A DNA stretch of 64,000 nucleotides, from positions 403,687 to 467,686 of the forward strand of contig NZ_PZJN01000004.1 of assembly GCF_003206695.1 (NCBI RefSeq), read 5' to 3'. Below the pieces are notes generated by a model. The model saw nothing but the letters and a program-made list of their open reading frames with translations. It did no database searches and was not told where the DNA came from. This stretch comes from Salinicola halophyticus (GTDB lineage Bacteria > Pseudomonadota > Gammaproteobacteria > Pseudomonadales > Halomonadaceae). Each line of letters starts with the position of its first letter. The stretch's first letter is position 1. Positions 44,703 through 55,443 of this stretch are shown in pieces. A program made the position numbers and the translations under genes.

Positions 44703-45593
44703 ATGGAACTACGATATCTACGCTATTTCGTCGCTGTGGCCGAAGAGCTTCACTTTAGCCGCGCCGCCCAGCAGCTGGGCATCTCGCAGCCACCGTTGAG
44801 CCAGCAGATCCAGGCGCTGGAGCGCGAACTAGGCACGCGTCTGCTGACTCGGACCAATCGCCGCGTCGAGCTGACCGAAGCTGGGCGAGTGTTTCTCGAC
44901 GAGGCCCGGGATATTCTGGCACGCACTGAACGCGCCACGCGGCTGGTTTCCCGGCTCGGTCGAGGCGAGGCCGGCCAGTTACGTATCGGCTTTACCACTT
45001 CCGTGCCTTTGAGCTCGACGCTGCCGCGCACACTGATGCGCTATCGCCAACGCTATCCCGACGTCGAATTGCGCATGCACGAATTCAATAGCCAGCGCCA
45101 AATCGGCCCGCTGCTACAGGGCGACCTGGATATCGGTATCATGCGCCCGGCCACGCTGCCGGACGGCCTCGACGCCTTCACCTGGATTCGCGAGCCGCTG
45201 ATGGCGGTGGTCAATGAACAGGGCCCGCTCGGCGGCAGCGCGCTACCGTTGACGCTCGACGAACTGGCAACCCACCCGTTCGTCTACTTCTCGCCCGCCG
45301 CCGGGACCGGCCTGCTCGATCAGTTCAATGCCCTGTTCGCCACACGCGGGCTCAGCCCTCGTCTGGTTCAGGAAGTCGGCGGCCCGAACACGATCATCAG
45401 CCTCGTCGCCAGCGGCATGGGCGTGTCGATCCTGCCCGCGTCCTTCCGGCATATCCGGATCGATAACGTCCGCTACCGCCCGCTGAGCGATGCCGACGCG
45501 GTTTCCGAAGTGTGGCTCACCCACGCTCGTCACCATCTGACCCCGCAGGCCCGATCGTTCATCGATCTGGTCCAGCGCCCCGGCGACCCATGA
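44703..45593 (+). CDS. LysR-family regulator, YnfL-like
   Basis: Regulator of 296 residues from ATG 44703 (GAGGTTCCC upstream); the frame is open 15 codons earlier but this start gives the family's MELRYLRYFVAVAEELHF. The HTH follows at about 15-40 (FSRAAQQLGISQPPLSQQIQ). It is divergent from the MFS gene, with an A+T-rich 118-bp gap containing the TTAAGCTTTCTAATATATTA stretch, and probably controls that transporter. Confidence 0.93.
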   Translation: MELRYLRYFVAVAEELHFSRAAQQLGISQPPLSQQIQALERELGTRLLTRTNRRVELTEAGRVFLDEARDILARTERATRLVSRLGRGEAGQLRIGFTTSVPLSSTLPRTLMRYRQRYPDVELRMHEFNSQRQIGPLLQGDLDIGIMRPATLPDGLDAFTWIREPLMAVVNEQGPLGGSALPLTLDELATHPFVYFSPAAGTGLLDQFNALFATRGLSPRLVQEVGGPNTIISLVASGMGVSILPASFRHIRIDNVRYRPLSDADAVSEVWLTHARHHLTPQARSFIDLVQRPGDP

Positions 45594-45700
45594 CACATTT
45601 TATTCTCGCCATCGCAATCGCACCCGGCGCCTTCATACACTCGGCTTGACCTCGTTCCCCCCTCGCCACAGACTGCTCACGGCGATGAACGATATCGCCA

Positions 45701-47843
<2,143 letters not shown>

Positions 47844-47862
47844 TACCGCCTGTGCAAGCGGG

Positions 47863-47892
47863 CCTGCGTCTTCCGAGCGTCGACGCAGGTTT
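47863..47892 (+). terminator. Probable terminator after thiC
   Basis: CCTGCGTC pairs with GACGCAGG (8 bp, 11-nt loop), followed by TTTCAC, 20 bp after the thiC stop. Confidence 0.6.
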
Positions 47893-48038
47893 CACTGCCG
47901 GCTCGACGCGCTGAGACTTTGGTCGCAATCAGGTTATATGCCATCCCGTTTTCGAATGGGCGGATCGCAAAAGGCCCGGGGATGCGTAGAATGCGCGCTT
48001 TTGCCCCCGGCAATTTCGCCTGCACAAGGAGCCCGCGC

Positions 48039-49289
48039 ATGACATCAACGACCTCCCGGCCAAATCTGTGGCGACGCATTCCCTTGTGGCAAAAAATCAT
48101 CGCGGGCCTGGCGTTAGGGATTCTGGCGGGCGCGCTGATGGGCGAGCAGGCCAGCGTGTTCAAACCGCTCGGCGATATCTTCATCAACGGCATCAAGATG
48201 CTGATCGTGCCGCTGGTGTTTTCGACGCTGGTCGTCGGTATCACCGGCATGCGCGATCCGCAGAAAATGGGCCGTGTCGGTGCTCGCACGATCGGGCTCT
48301 ATTTGGTCACGACCGCCTTCGCGATCGTCATCGGCCTAGTCGCGGCCACGATCTTTCAGCCGGGTATCGGCGCGGATGCCTCGATGAGTGCAGCGCAGCA
48401 GACCAGCGAAGCGCCGTCGCTGGTGGATATCGTCGTAGGTCTGGTGCCGTCGAATCCGCTGCAGGCGATGATCGAGGGCAATATCCTGCAGATTATCGTC
48501 TTCGCCATCGGTCTGGGCATCTCGCTGATGCTGATCGGCGAAAAGGGCGAGCCCGTCGTGCGGGTGTTCGAAAGCTTCGCCGAAGCGATGTACAAGCTGA
48601 CCGCCATCGTCATGGCATTCGCGCCGTTCGGCGTGTTCGGCCTGATGGCCAACGTCTCGGGCCAGTATGGGCTGGACGTGCTGCTGCCGCTGGCCAAGGT
48701 CATCGGCGTCGTCTACCTCGCCTGCCTGGTTCACGTCCTCGTGGTTTACACCGGTCTGCTGACGCTGGTCGGACGCCTCAACCCCGTTCGCTATCTGCAA
48801 GGCATCATCGACGCCCTAGTGGTCTCATTCTCTTCGGCCTCGTCTTCCGGCACCCTGCCGGTTTCCATCCGCTGCGCGCAAAAGAATCTCGGGGTGTCCG
48901 AGGGTGTCTCGAGTTTCGTGCTGCCGGTAGGCGCGACCATCAACATGGACGGGACGGCGATCTATCAAGGTGTCGCGGCGTTGTTCGTCGCCCAGCTGGT
49001 CGGGGCCGATCTGTCGATGATGGATTACGGCATGATCGTACTGACCGGCACGCTGGCTTCGATCGGCACGGCGGGCGTGCCCGGCGCGGGTCTGATCATG
49101 CTATCGATCGTGCTGGCGCAGATCGGCCTGCCGCTGGAGGCGATCGGTGTTGTCGCAGGCGTGGATAGAATCCTCGATATGGCGCGCACCAGCGTCAACG
49201 TCGCCGGGGACCTGATGGTGACGACACTCGTCGCCAAGAGCGAGAAAGAGCTCGACCTGGACACTTATAACCGTTCGAGCAAAGCCTGA
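48039..49289 (+). CDS. Dicarboxylate/amino acid:cation symporter (GltP/DctA type)
   Basis: Inner-membrane symporter, 416 residues from ATG 48039 (AAGGAG upstream). The hallmark hairpin SSASSSGTLPVSIRCAQ and the NMDGTAIYQGVAALFVAQL motif of the SDF family are present, with re-entrant loop TLASIGTAGVPGAG and the Asp-rich VDRILDMARTSVNVAGD. It carries glutamate/aspartate or C4-dicarboxylates with Na+ or H+; the choice is not clear. A repeat array and terminator follow. Confidence 0.94.
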   Translation: MTSTTSRPNLWRRIPLWQKIIAGLALGILAGALMGEQASVFKPLGDIFINGIKMLIVPLVFSTLVVGITGMRDPQKMGRVGARTIGLYLVTTAFAIVIGLVAATIFQPGIGADASMSAAQQTSEAPSLVDIVVGLVPSNPLQAMIEGNILQIIVFAIGLGISLMLIGEKGEPVVRVFESFAEAMYKLTAIVMAFAPFGVFGLMANVSGQYGLDVLLPLAKVIGVVYLACLVHVLVVYTGLLTLVGRLNPVRYLQGIIDALVVSFSSASSSGTLPVSIRCAQKNLGVSEGVSSFVLPVGATINMDGTAIYQGVAALFVAQLVGADLSMMDYGMIVLTGTLASIGTAGVPGAGLIMLSIVLAQIGLPLEAIGVVAGVDRILDMARTSVNVAGDLMVTTLVAKSEKELDLDTYNRSSKA

Positions 49290-49303
49290 CAGCCAATTTT
49301 CCT

Positions 49304-49372
49304 GCCCAAACGTCTCTTGCCCAAACGTCTCTTGCCCAAACGTCTCTTGCCCAAACGTCTCTTGCCCAAACG
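49304..49372. repeat. Tandem repeat, 15-bp unit, 4.6 copies
   Basis: Four identical units GCCCAAACGTCTCTT start at 49304, 49319, 49334 and 49349, with a partial fifth. They fill the gap between the symporter stop and its terminator. Because 15 is a multiple of three, false open frames with five-residue repeats appear on the minus strand. Confidence 0.97.
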
Positions 49373-49374
49373 AC

Positions 49375-49402
49375 AGCGGCCCCGGTCAAGACCGGGGCCG
49401 CT
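49375..49402. terminator. Terminator after the symporter gene
   Basis: AGCGGCCCCGGTC and GACCGGGGCCGCT form a 13-bp perfect stem around AA, directly after the repeat array. No strong U-run. It also separates the convergent csbD gene. Confidence 0.85.
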
Positions 49403-49468
49403 GCGTGAAGAGTCTTGGCCGGGCAATGATTGGCCCGAAAGACTCGGTGTACTGAGATTCAGCAAGAT

Positions 49469-49654
49469 TTAGTGGCGTGGTTTGGTGGCGTCCTTCAAAT
49501 CGCCCTTGGCGGACTTGGCATCACCCTTGGCCTGCTGGGTTTTGCCTTTGCTTTCGAGTTCGCGGTCCTTGGTCATCTTGCCAGCAGCTTCCTTGACCTT
49601 ACCGGCTGCCTTGTCGACCTTGCCTTCCGTCTTGTCTGACTTTGAATTCGTCAT
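49469..49654 (-). CDS. CsbD-family stress protein
   Basis: Small, charged protein of 61 residues, nearly all Lys, Asp, Glu, Ala and Gly. It has GKVDKAAGKVKEAAGKM and KGKTQQAKGDAKSAKGDLKD, the repeating helical pattern of CsbD proteins. Expression in relatives is under general stress control (sigma-B or RpoS); the function is unknown. It is single, with a 272-bp gap (49655-49926) upstream that holds no visible gene. Confidence 0.92.
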   Translation of the reverse strand: MTNSKSDKTEGKVDKAAGKVKEAAGKMTKDRELESKGKTQQAKGDAKSAKGDLKDATKPRH

Positions 49655-49926
49655 GGGTGCTACCTCGTTTTCCGTGGATATCCTTATCCGTTCGCCGTTC
49701 CCTTAGATACTGAGCTGCGAGCATCGTTTACAGCGAACGTAATCTCAGAGTAGTTCGCCGCGGGAAAGTCGAAACGGGAGATTGGTAACAATTTGTTCGC
49801 AAAGGCGGACGTTCTGCGGAGGGCGCGTCACGGAACCGCGGGAAAGAACCAAGAGCAGAGAACACGCAGCGAATCGGCGAGAGCCGCCCGACTGCAGACG
49901 GCTCGATGAAAATCAGACGGGGAACA

Positions 49927-50205
49927 TCAAGTGCGTGAGGTCACTTCCAGCAAGTGGTAGCCGAACTGGGTCTTTACCGGACCGTGCACTTCGTTGACGG
50001 CGCCATTGAAGACGACTTCGTCGAACTCCTTGACCATCTGGCCACGTCCGAACGTGCCCAGCTCGCCGCCCTGGCGCCCGGAGGGGCAGTTGGAATGCTG
50101 ACGTGCCACTTCGGCGAAGTCGCTGCCGGCTTCGATCTGCTGCTTGAGTTCGAGACACTTCTGCTCGCTGTCGACGAGAATGTGGCGGGCGCTGGCCTGT
50201 GCCAT
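49927..50205 (-). CDS. ppiC: Peptidyl-prolyl cis-trans isomerase, parvulin (PpiC)
   Basis: Single-domain parvulin, 92 residues, cytoplasmic. Motifs ARHILVDSEQKC, DFAEVARQHSNCPSGRQGGE and GPVKTQFGYHLLEV run across the whole protein, giving the length of E. coli PpiC. Start ATG 50205 is chosen over an upstream extension. It speeds prolyl isomerisation in protein folding. On the same strand as the glutaredoxin-like gene, 112 bp downstream of it. Confidence 0.95.
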   Translation of the reverse strand: MAQASARHILVDSEQKCLELKQQIEAGSDFAEVARQHSNCPSGRQGGELGTFGRGQMVKEFDEVVFNGAVNEVHGPVKTQFGYHLLEVTSRT

Positions 50206-50317
50206 GAGATCACTCCTGAGTCTTGACCATTGGGAAGCGGGCATTCTACGAAATCCGCCCTGCCGGCGTCACCGACAATCGTCTCGACGGCGCTCGACAG
50301 AGATTGCGTTGCCCCGG

Positions 50318-50662
50318 TCAACCGAAGCGCTGTTCGAGATAGCGATTGATGTCGGCGGATTCGTACATCCACTCTAGCGTGCCGTCCGCTTTCTCGATGC
50401 GCAGGCACGGCACCATCGTTCTTCCGCCGCCCGCCATCAGTTCCTGGCGATGACGAGGGTCACGCTGGGTATCGCGCAGCTCAATGGGCAACGCCAGTCG
50501 CTCGATCTGGCTGCGCACGCGCTGACAGAAGGGGCAGCTCATGAAATGGTAGAGTGCGAGACGCTGGCAAGCGCGGTCGACATCGGCCTGCGCTTCGGCT
50601 GAACGTTCGAGGGGAATCGATGAAAACATGGTCTTGAGCCACTCCGTGATTCGATGGGACAT
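50318..50662 (-). CDS. Glutaredoxin-like protein (GST N-terminal type)
   Basis: Protein of 114 residues. A 30-residue polar lead precedes the thioredoxin-fold part: LYHFMSCPFCQRVRSQIERL with the redox pair CPFC, then TMVPCLRIEK with the cis-proline and ESADINRYLEQRFG at the end. This is the glutaredoxin/GST N-terminal domain without the GST C-domain. Start ATG 50662 is uncertain; a GTG five codons upstream is possible. Likely a glutathione-dependent reductase in the cytoplasm. It is 33 bp downstream of the EF-hand lipoprotein gene. Confidence 0.85.
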   Translation of the reverse strand: MSHRITEWLKTMFSSIPLERSAEAQADVDRACQRLALYHFMSCPFCQRVRSQIERLALPIELRDTQRDPRHRQELMAGGGRTMVPCLRIEKADGTLEWMYESADINRYLEQRFG

Positions 50663-50695
50663 GAAGAGAGATAGCACGCTTTTGTCGGGTTGGCG

Positions 50696-51337
50696 TCAGT
50701 TCGGCGGCAGAGAAACGTCACGGTTCGAGGTGTCAGCATCTTCGGAACCGATGTCGTCGCCATTGTCATTGGCGTCGGCGCCCTCGGAAACGGCGCCTTC
50801 AGCACGCGCATTATCAGCGGCTCGATCGAGCGCAGCGGCCTCCTGGTCATTGATCAGCACCGGAATCGTCAACGGGGCGTCGGACGGCGTCGCCAGACTC
50901 GTCGGGGAGAAAGCATTGATGGGCGCGGGGGCGTAGCGCTGAGTGGGAGGCAGCGGCGGCAACAGAAAATCGCTGGAAACGATCGGCTGGGCGAGTTCCG
51001 CATCACCCGGTAGCCGCAGGGTCGTTTGCACGAGCGGTGACGCGAACTGATCCCGGAACTCCTGACGCGAAACGTCTCCGCTGCCGTCGGCATCCAGCGT
51101 GTGCCAGTCACCGCCCAGCCCCAACCGTTCGATATCGATCGGAAGAAGGTCGCCGTCGGCGTCGCTGTCGGCGGTATCGAACACGTTATCCGCACTGACC
51201 TGAGCCACACCCTGCGGCGTCGCGCGATCGATGACGACATCGCGCCCATCGGGGGTCGACGCACAGGACGCCAACACCAGGATACCGGGCAGTAGACTGG
51301 CGAGACGCCAACACTGCCGATGCATTCTTTTTCTCAT
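50696..51337 (-). CDS. EF-hand calcium-binding lipoprotein at the end of the lap locus
   Basis: Exported lipoprotein of 213 residues. The signal sequence ends in lipobox LASC (C25). Two EF-hand loops follow: DSDADGDLLPID (57-68) and DADGSGDVSRQE (82-93); the second is canonical with Glu at position 12, the first has Asp there. The rest is a Pro/Ala-rich and acidic linker with no recognised domain. It lies 51 bp after lapG on the same strand. LapG of the Lap system needs Ca2+, so a periplasmic Ca2+ sensor or store is a reasonable inference, not shown by sequence alone. Confidence 0.85.
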   Translation of the reverse strand: MRKRMHRQCWRLASLLPGILVLASCASTPDGRDVVIDRATPQGVAQVSADNVFDTADSDADGDLLPIDIERLGLGGDWHTLDADGSGDVSRQEFRDQFASPLVQTTLRLPGDAELAQPIVSSDFLLPPLPPTQRYAPAPINAFSPTSLATPSDAPLTIPVLINDQEAAALDRAADNARAEGAVSEGADANDNGDDIGSEDADTSNRDVSLPPN

Positions 51338-51388
51338 CGATTTCTCTCCCGCTGTTGGGTCCATGGTAGCCGGCGCCGAATCGCCGAG

Positions 51389-52078
51389 TCAGTCACGAGG
51401 ATTGCGCAGCGTCCCGCTGTCGAGACGCTGTTGCCAGCTCTGCCAGAGGCTGAGCCGGCTGGATTCGCCAACCTCGCGTCCACCACCACTGAGCTTGCTG
51501 ATCCAGAGATGGCTACCATTGAAACTGTAGATCGGCACCAGATCCTTGCGTTTCGATGCCGGCTCGAGGGTCTTGACGATATTGTCCAGTACGATCGGTG
51601 GCGAGGTCGGCGATGCTGCCCAGGTCACCACCATATGAAACTGATCGTAGGGAATGTATTTGACGTAATGCAGCCGCAACTGGTCATCGGATACACCCAG
51701 CTCGCGCAGCGTCAGATATTTGGCCATGGCGAAGTCTTCGCAATCGCCGGCGCCCACGCCGAGAAACTCGAATGGCGTTGCCCAATAATCTTTCACGTGC
51801 CAGACATCGATATCGTCGACGAAGCGAAGCTGATTGAAAAAGTCGTTCACACCCGCCAGTTTCACCTCGATGGATCGTCCCTGTAGACGATCCATCAATG
51901 CTGGCCACTGCTGAATGCGTTGCCACCCGTTCGCGCCATATAATGTCTCGACTTGCTGGCGCGGCGGCAGCCGCGGCAGAGCGTCGACCGGGAAGCCGCT
52001 GCTCCCCAGCGTCAGCGCCACGACAAACGCCATCAGCCAGCATTTCAGCGGCCGGCCCCCACCGTTCGGTGGCGTCAT
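51389..52078 (-). CDS. lapG: LapG periplasmic cysteine protease
   Basis: Transglutaminase-like cysteine protease (BTLCP) of 229 residues from ATG 52078; a GTG ten codons upstream is possible. A signal peptide ends near GFPVDA. The triad is C113 (GAGDCEDFAMAKY), H148 (DQFHMVV) and D165 (IVLDN). The Asp-Cys-Glu around the nucleophile matches the Ca2+-binding DCE of Pseudomonas LapG. It clips the N-terminus of the giant adhesin to release cells, unless held by LapD. It sits between lapD (40 bp) and the EF-hand lipoprotein gene. Confidence 0.95.
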   Translation of the reverse strand: MTPPNGGGRPLKCWLMAFVVALTLGSSGFPVDALPRLPPRQQVETLYGANGWQRIQQWPALMDRLQGRSIEVKLAGVNDFFNQLRFVDDIDVWHVKDYWATPFEFLGVGAGDCEDFAMAKYLTLRELGVSDDQLRLHYVKYIPYDQFHMVVTWAASPTSPPIVLDNIVKTLEPASKRKDLVPIYSFNGSHLWISKLSGGGREVGESSRLSLWQSWQQRLDSGTLRNPRD

Positions 52079-52118
52079 CGGCTCGGCGACGCGTCGGTTG
52101 GAGAGCACCGAGGCGAGA

Positions 52119-54038
52119 CTATGTCAGTTCCAGCGGCACGATCGGTGCCAGATAGCCCTGATAGCCATCGGCACCCACTTCCGCCACCCGCTGGCGCTGT
52201 TCGTCGGACTCCACGCGCGTCACGATGACCTTCGCTTCGACCTGATGGGCTGCCATGCACAGACTACGCAGAAATTCGGTATCGACATCGTCACGCACGA
52301 AGAAGCCCTGATCGATCTTGACGTAATCCGGGCGCAACCGTGCGAGATAGCTCATCGCGGACAGATTGCGTGCGAACCGGTCGATACCACCGCGAGCGCC
52401 GAATCGATGCGCCACCCGGAACAGCTGCTGCACCCTGTCCAGATGCTCGAGCGCGATCTCTTCACTGACCTCCAGATCGAGCTTGGCGGCGAAGCGCGGG
52501 TTCGACTCGAGCCAGCCGACGAGCCGTCGATACTGCGCCTGATCGGCTACCGAGTCCGCAGTCAAGTTGACGGCCAAACGCCCCCCGAAACGGGCCTCGC
52601 GATCGCCAAGACTTTCGAGCACCGCTCTATCCAACTGCACCCCCATCTGGAAATGATTGATGACAGGAAGGAAGATATAAGCCGGATGTTGAGTTTCTCC
52701 TTCGTTGAGTCGCACCAAGACCTCTCGGTGTAACTCGCTGCCGTCAGTCAACAACACGGGCTGGGCAACGAAGCTGATATCTCGGGCTTCGAGCGCATGC
52801 TCGATGATCTGACGCCACTCCTGACGTCCCCGCGCCGCGGTCACGTCGCCAGGATGCGCGGTGACCCATCGCTGCTGGCGTTCGATCGCTTCACGCAATG
52901 CACTGTCCGCTCGCGCCAGAATACCCTCCCGAGTCATGCCGCGTTCGCGCAGAACGACGCCGCCCCGGGTGTGCAACGCGCGAGCTTCCGCCAACGGATT
53001 GGCATCGACGATGTCATCGATGCGATCGAAGGTATCCGTCAGCCACTGCTCTCTCGGCGCATCATCGGTATCGGGGAGCAGTAACGCGAACTCCTCCGCC
53101 GACAGGCGTGCCTTCATCACTTCCTGTCCCGCGAGTTGCGCGCTCTGAAGGTACGTACCGATGTTGCGGATCGCCCGATCACGCGCCTCGAAGCCATCCT
53201 GGCGGTAGAGCTCCTGAAGATGATCGATGCGCACGATGACGAGTGCGCCGCCGACGGGTGCCGATAACCATTCGTCGAGCACGCGGGCCAGATAGGCACG
53301 ATTGCCCAGCAGCGATACGGCGTCCTGCTCGGTCAGCCGTTGTAGACGCACGACCTGTTCGGCCTGCTGGTCGAACTGCTGGTTGAGACGCATGCCGAGA
53401 TGATTGACCGAATCGGTGATGCCCTGAAGCTCGTGAACGCGGCTCTCCGGCAGCGGCTCGTCGAAACCGTCGATCTGCATGTCGGCAATGCGGCGCGAAA
53501 GCCGATTCAGCGGTCCCAGGAGCAACTTGACGCCGACGATACTGAGCACGAAGACCATGACCATTCCCACGGCCAGCCAGGTGATCAGCTGCAGCGCCAG
53601 AGACCACAGCTGATCGTAGGCGTAGGCACTTTCGGAAGCGATCTTGACACTCCCCAACGCCGACCAGCCGCCGCTGATTTCACGCTCTCCGCGAGCGCTC
53701 GGCAGGCTGATCGCCTGCTGGAACCAGTGTGGCGTGTCGCTTTCGCGGGCGGCATCCACCACCAGGGGGTCATCGCGGCCCACGGCTTCCAGTTCGATAC
53801 GCCTTATCACGCCGCCATCGGAGACGGCGCGCATCAGCGTCTCGGCACTGGTCCAGTCACCGATCTCGACGAACGGCACCAGCGACAGACTCAGCGCCTG
53901 AGCGAGATTATCGACATCGATTTGCTGGCGCTCGGCCAATGATGCTCGAGTTTGACGCACCTCGATGGAGAAGATACCGATCGAGAACAACAGCAATAGC
54001 CCGACCATGATGGCGACGGAGCGGCGAAACAGACTCAT
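52119..54038 (-). CDS. lapD: LapD c-di-GMP receptor, degenerate GGDEF/EAL
   Basis: Inner-membrane receptor of 639 residues. Order: membrane helix about 8-26, periplasmic LapD/MoxY-type output domain about 27-148, second helix about 150-174, HAMP, GGDEF-like domain about 230-385, EAL-like domain about 400-639. Both catalytic motifs are lost: GGDEF appears as SAEEF (313-317) and EAL as EVL (439-441). This fits a receptor that binds c-di-GMP through the EAL domain and holds LapG in the periplasm. Its place between lapE and lapG confirms the role. Confidence 0.96.
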   Translation of the reverse strand: MSLFRRSVAIMVGLLLLFSIGIFSIEVRQTRASLAERQQIDVDNLAQALSLSLVPFVEIGDWTSAETLMRAVSDGGVIRRIELEAVGRDDPLVVDAARESDTPHWFQQAISLPSARGEREISGGWSALGSVKIASESAYAYDQLWSLALQLITWLAVGMVMVFVLSIVGVKLLLGPLNRLSRRIADMQIDGFDEPLPESRVHELQGITDSVNHLGMRLNQQFDQQAEQVVRLQRLTEQDAVSLLGNRAYLARVLDEWLSAPVGGALVIVRIDHLQELYRQDGFEARDRAIRNIGTYLQSAQLAGQEVMKARLSAEEFALLLPDTDDAPREQWLTDTFDRIDDIVDANPLAEARALHTRGGVVLRERGMTREGILARADSALREAIERQQRWVTAHPGDVTAARGRQEWRQIIEHALEARDISFVAQPVLLTDGSELHREVLVRLNEGETQHPAYIFLPVINHFQMGVQLDRAVLESLGDREARFGGRLAVNLTADSVADQAQYRRLVGWLESNPRFAAKLDLEVSEEIALEHLDRVQQLFRVAHRFGARGGIDRFARNLSAMSYLARLRPDYVKIDQGFFVRDDVDTEFLRSLCMAAHQVEAKVIVTRVESDEQRQRVAEVGADGYQGYLAPIVPLELT

Positions 54039-54053
54039 AAGCGGGGTCTCCGA

Positions 54054-55406
54054 TCAGCCCTGGGGATTTTCGTCGCGACGAATCGGCGGCGGATAACGAT
54101 CATCGGCAGCCCCGACCATGTCGGGATTCACCTGTAGCGTATCGAGCAGCTGGCCGGTGGCGGAGAGTAACCGATAGTTGGCCCGACGCAGCGAGAACTC
54201 GGCTTGAACCTGCGCCTGCTGCGCATCGTAGAGCTCGGTCTCGCTGTCGAGCATGTCGAGCAGCGTGCGTCGGCCGATGTCGAACTGCTTGCGATAGTTG
54301 ACGCGGGTTTTCTCGCTGGACTCGACATGACGAGCCAGAAACGGCAGCTGGCTGGTGACATAGTCGCGGGCATTCCAGGCTAGCCGGAGTTCATCGCGAA
54401 TCTCGCGCAGGGAGCGGTCGCTATCGTAACGCACGGCGCGCAGTGAATCCTCGCGTGAACGCATTTCGGCCGTGTCGATACCTCCCCGATAGAGATTCCA
54501 GGACATCACCAGATCTGCGTTCCAATCGTCGGAATCGTTACCTTCGTAGTCATAATCCCGAGCCGCCTGACGGCTTGCTTCGGCACGGAACGTCGGCAGA
54601 AAATCGCCTCGCTCCGCCGCCACTTCATGACGTGCGGCATCGATGGAGTGCGTGGCGGAAATCACCAGCGGGTTGTTCGATGTCGCCATGGCGATTGCGG
54701 CGTCGAAATCCCCCGGTACGCCAGTCATGTCGACATCGGCTGGCAGCGTGAGATTTCGGGGCGTCTCGCCGACATAGCGCAGAAAGGCAGAGACCGCGTC
54801 GTCGAGGTTGTTGCGAGCGGAAATCAAGCTGGCCTGAGCCTGAGCCAGACGCCCTTCGACCTGGCTGGTGTCGGTCGTGGTGCCGGCCCCGAGCTCCTCG
54901 CGACGCCGAATGTCGGACGCAATGCGCTGATGGGTATCGACATTACGCTGCGCCAGTTCGAGCAGACGCTGCGATTGCAGCACGTCAAGATAGCTCTGGA
55001 CCGTTGCCAGGCCAATCTGATTGGCCGCTGCAGCCACCTGCCAGCGCTGATAGTCGCTTTCGGCGTCCGCCTGCCGGATGCGCTCGATCGTGGTATTGCC
55101 GTCCCAGATCAACTGCGACAGCGTGATCGAGCCGCGTCGATAGTCGTGGGGCTCGCTGGACTGCGAGATCCCGTCGATCTCGCTTTCGTTCTCGCCATAG
55201 CCGACGCGGGTCTCAAGGTCGACCGAGGGAAGATAAGCGCCGCGCTGCGCCCTGGCGTCGTCCAGATTCTGCTGGTAACGCGCCATCTCGGTGCGCGTGG
55301 TGGGGTACTCCATCACCGCCTGAGTGACCGCTTCGGTCAGCGTTTGGGCCTGGGCACCACCGGCCGATGCCGCCAGACCGGCGAACAGGATCCACTGCTT
55401 CATCAT
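54054..55406 (-). CDS. lapE: LapE, TolC-type outer-membrane channel of the adhesin exporter
   Basis: Outer-membrane protein, 450 residues from ATG 55406 (AAGGGG upstream). A signal peptide (about 1-20, ending GGAQAQ) precedes TLTEAVTQAVMEYPTTRTEM. The second-half motif DIGRRTLLDMLDSETELYDA is usual for the agglutinin-type TolC group (type I secretion, LapE/BapA-associated). It forms the exit duct for the RTX adhesin with LapB and LapC. Gap to lapD is 15 bp. Confidence 0.94.
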   Translation of the reverse strand: MMKQWILFAGLAASAGGAQAQTLTEAVTQAVMEYPTTRTEMARYQQNLDDARAQRGAYLPSVDLETRVGYGENESEIDGISQSSEPHDYRRGSITLSQLIWDGNTTIERIRQADAESDYQRWQVAAAANQIGLATVQSYLDVLQSQRLLELAQRNVDTHQRIASDIRRREELGAGTTTDTSQVEGRLAQAQASLISARNNLDDAVSAFLRYVGETPRNLTLPADVDMTGVPGDFDAAIAMATSNNPLVISATHSIDAARHEVAAERGDFLPTFRAEASRQAARDYDYEGNDSDDWNADLVMSWNLYRGGIDTAEMRSREDSLRAVRYDSDRSLREIRDELRLAWNARDYVTSQLPFLARHVESSEKTRVNYRKQFDIGRRTLLDMLDSETELYDAQQAQVQAEFSLRRANYRLLSATGQLLDTLQVNPDMVGAADDRYPPPIRRDENPQG

Positions 55407-55443
55407 GATGCTTTTCACCCCTTTCTTGTCCTGCCGCGCACGC

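Noticed and set aside
49304..49372. Possible CRISPR array
   Set aside because: Units are directly joined with no spacers and no cas genes are nearby; the same holds for the other arrays.
49195..49465. Minus-strand frames with VWARD or RLGKR repeats
   Set aside because: They only translate the 15-bp tandem array after the symporter gene.
52119..54038. Active diguanylate cyclase or phosphodiesterase
   Set aside because: GGDEF is SAEEF and EAL is EVL; the neighbours lapE and lapG point to the receptor LapD.
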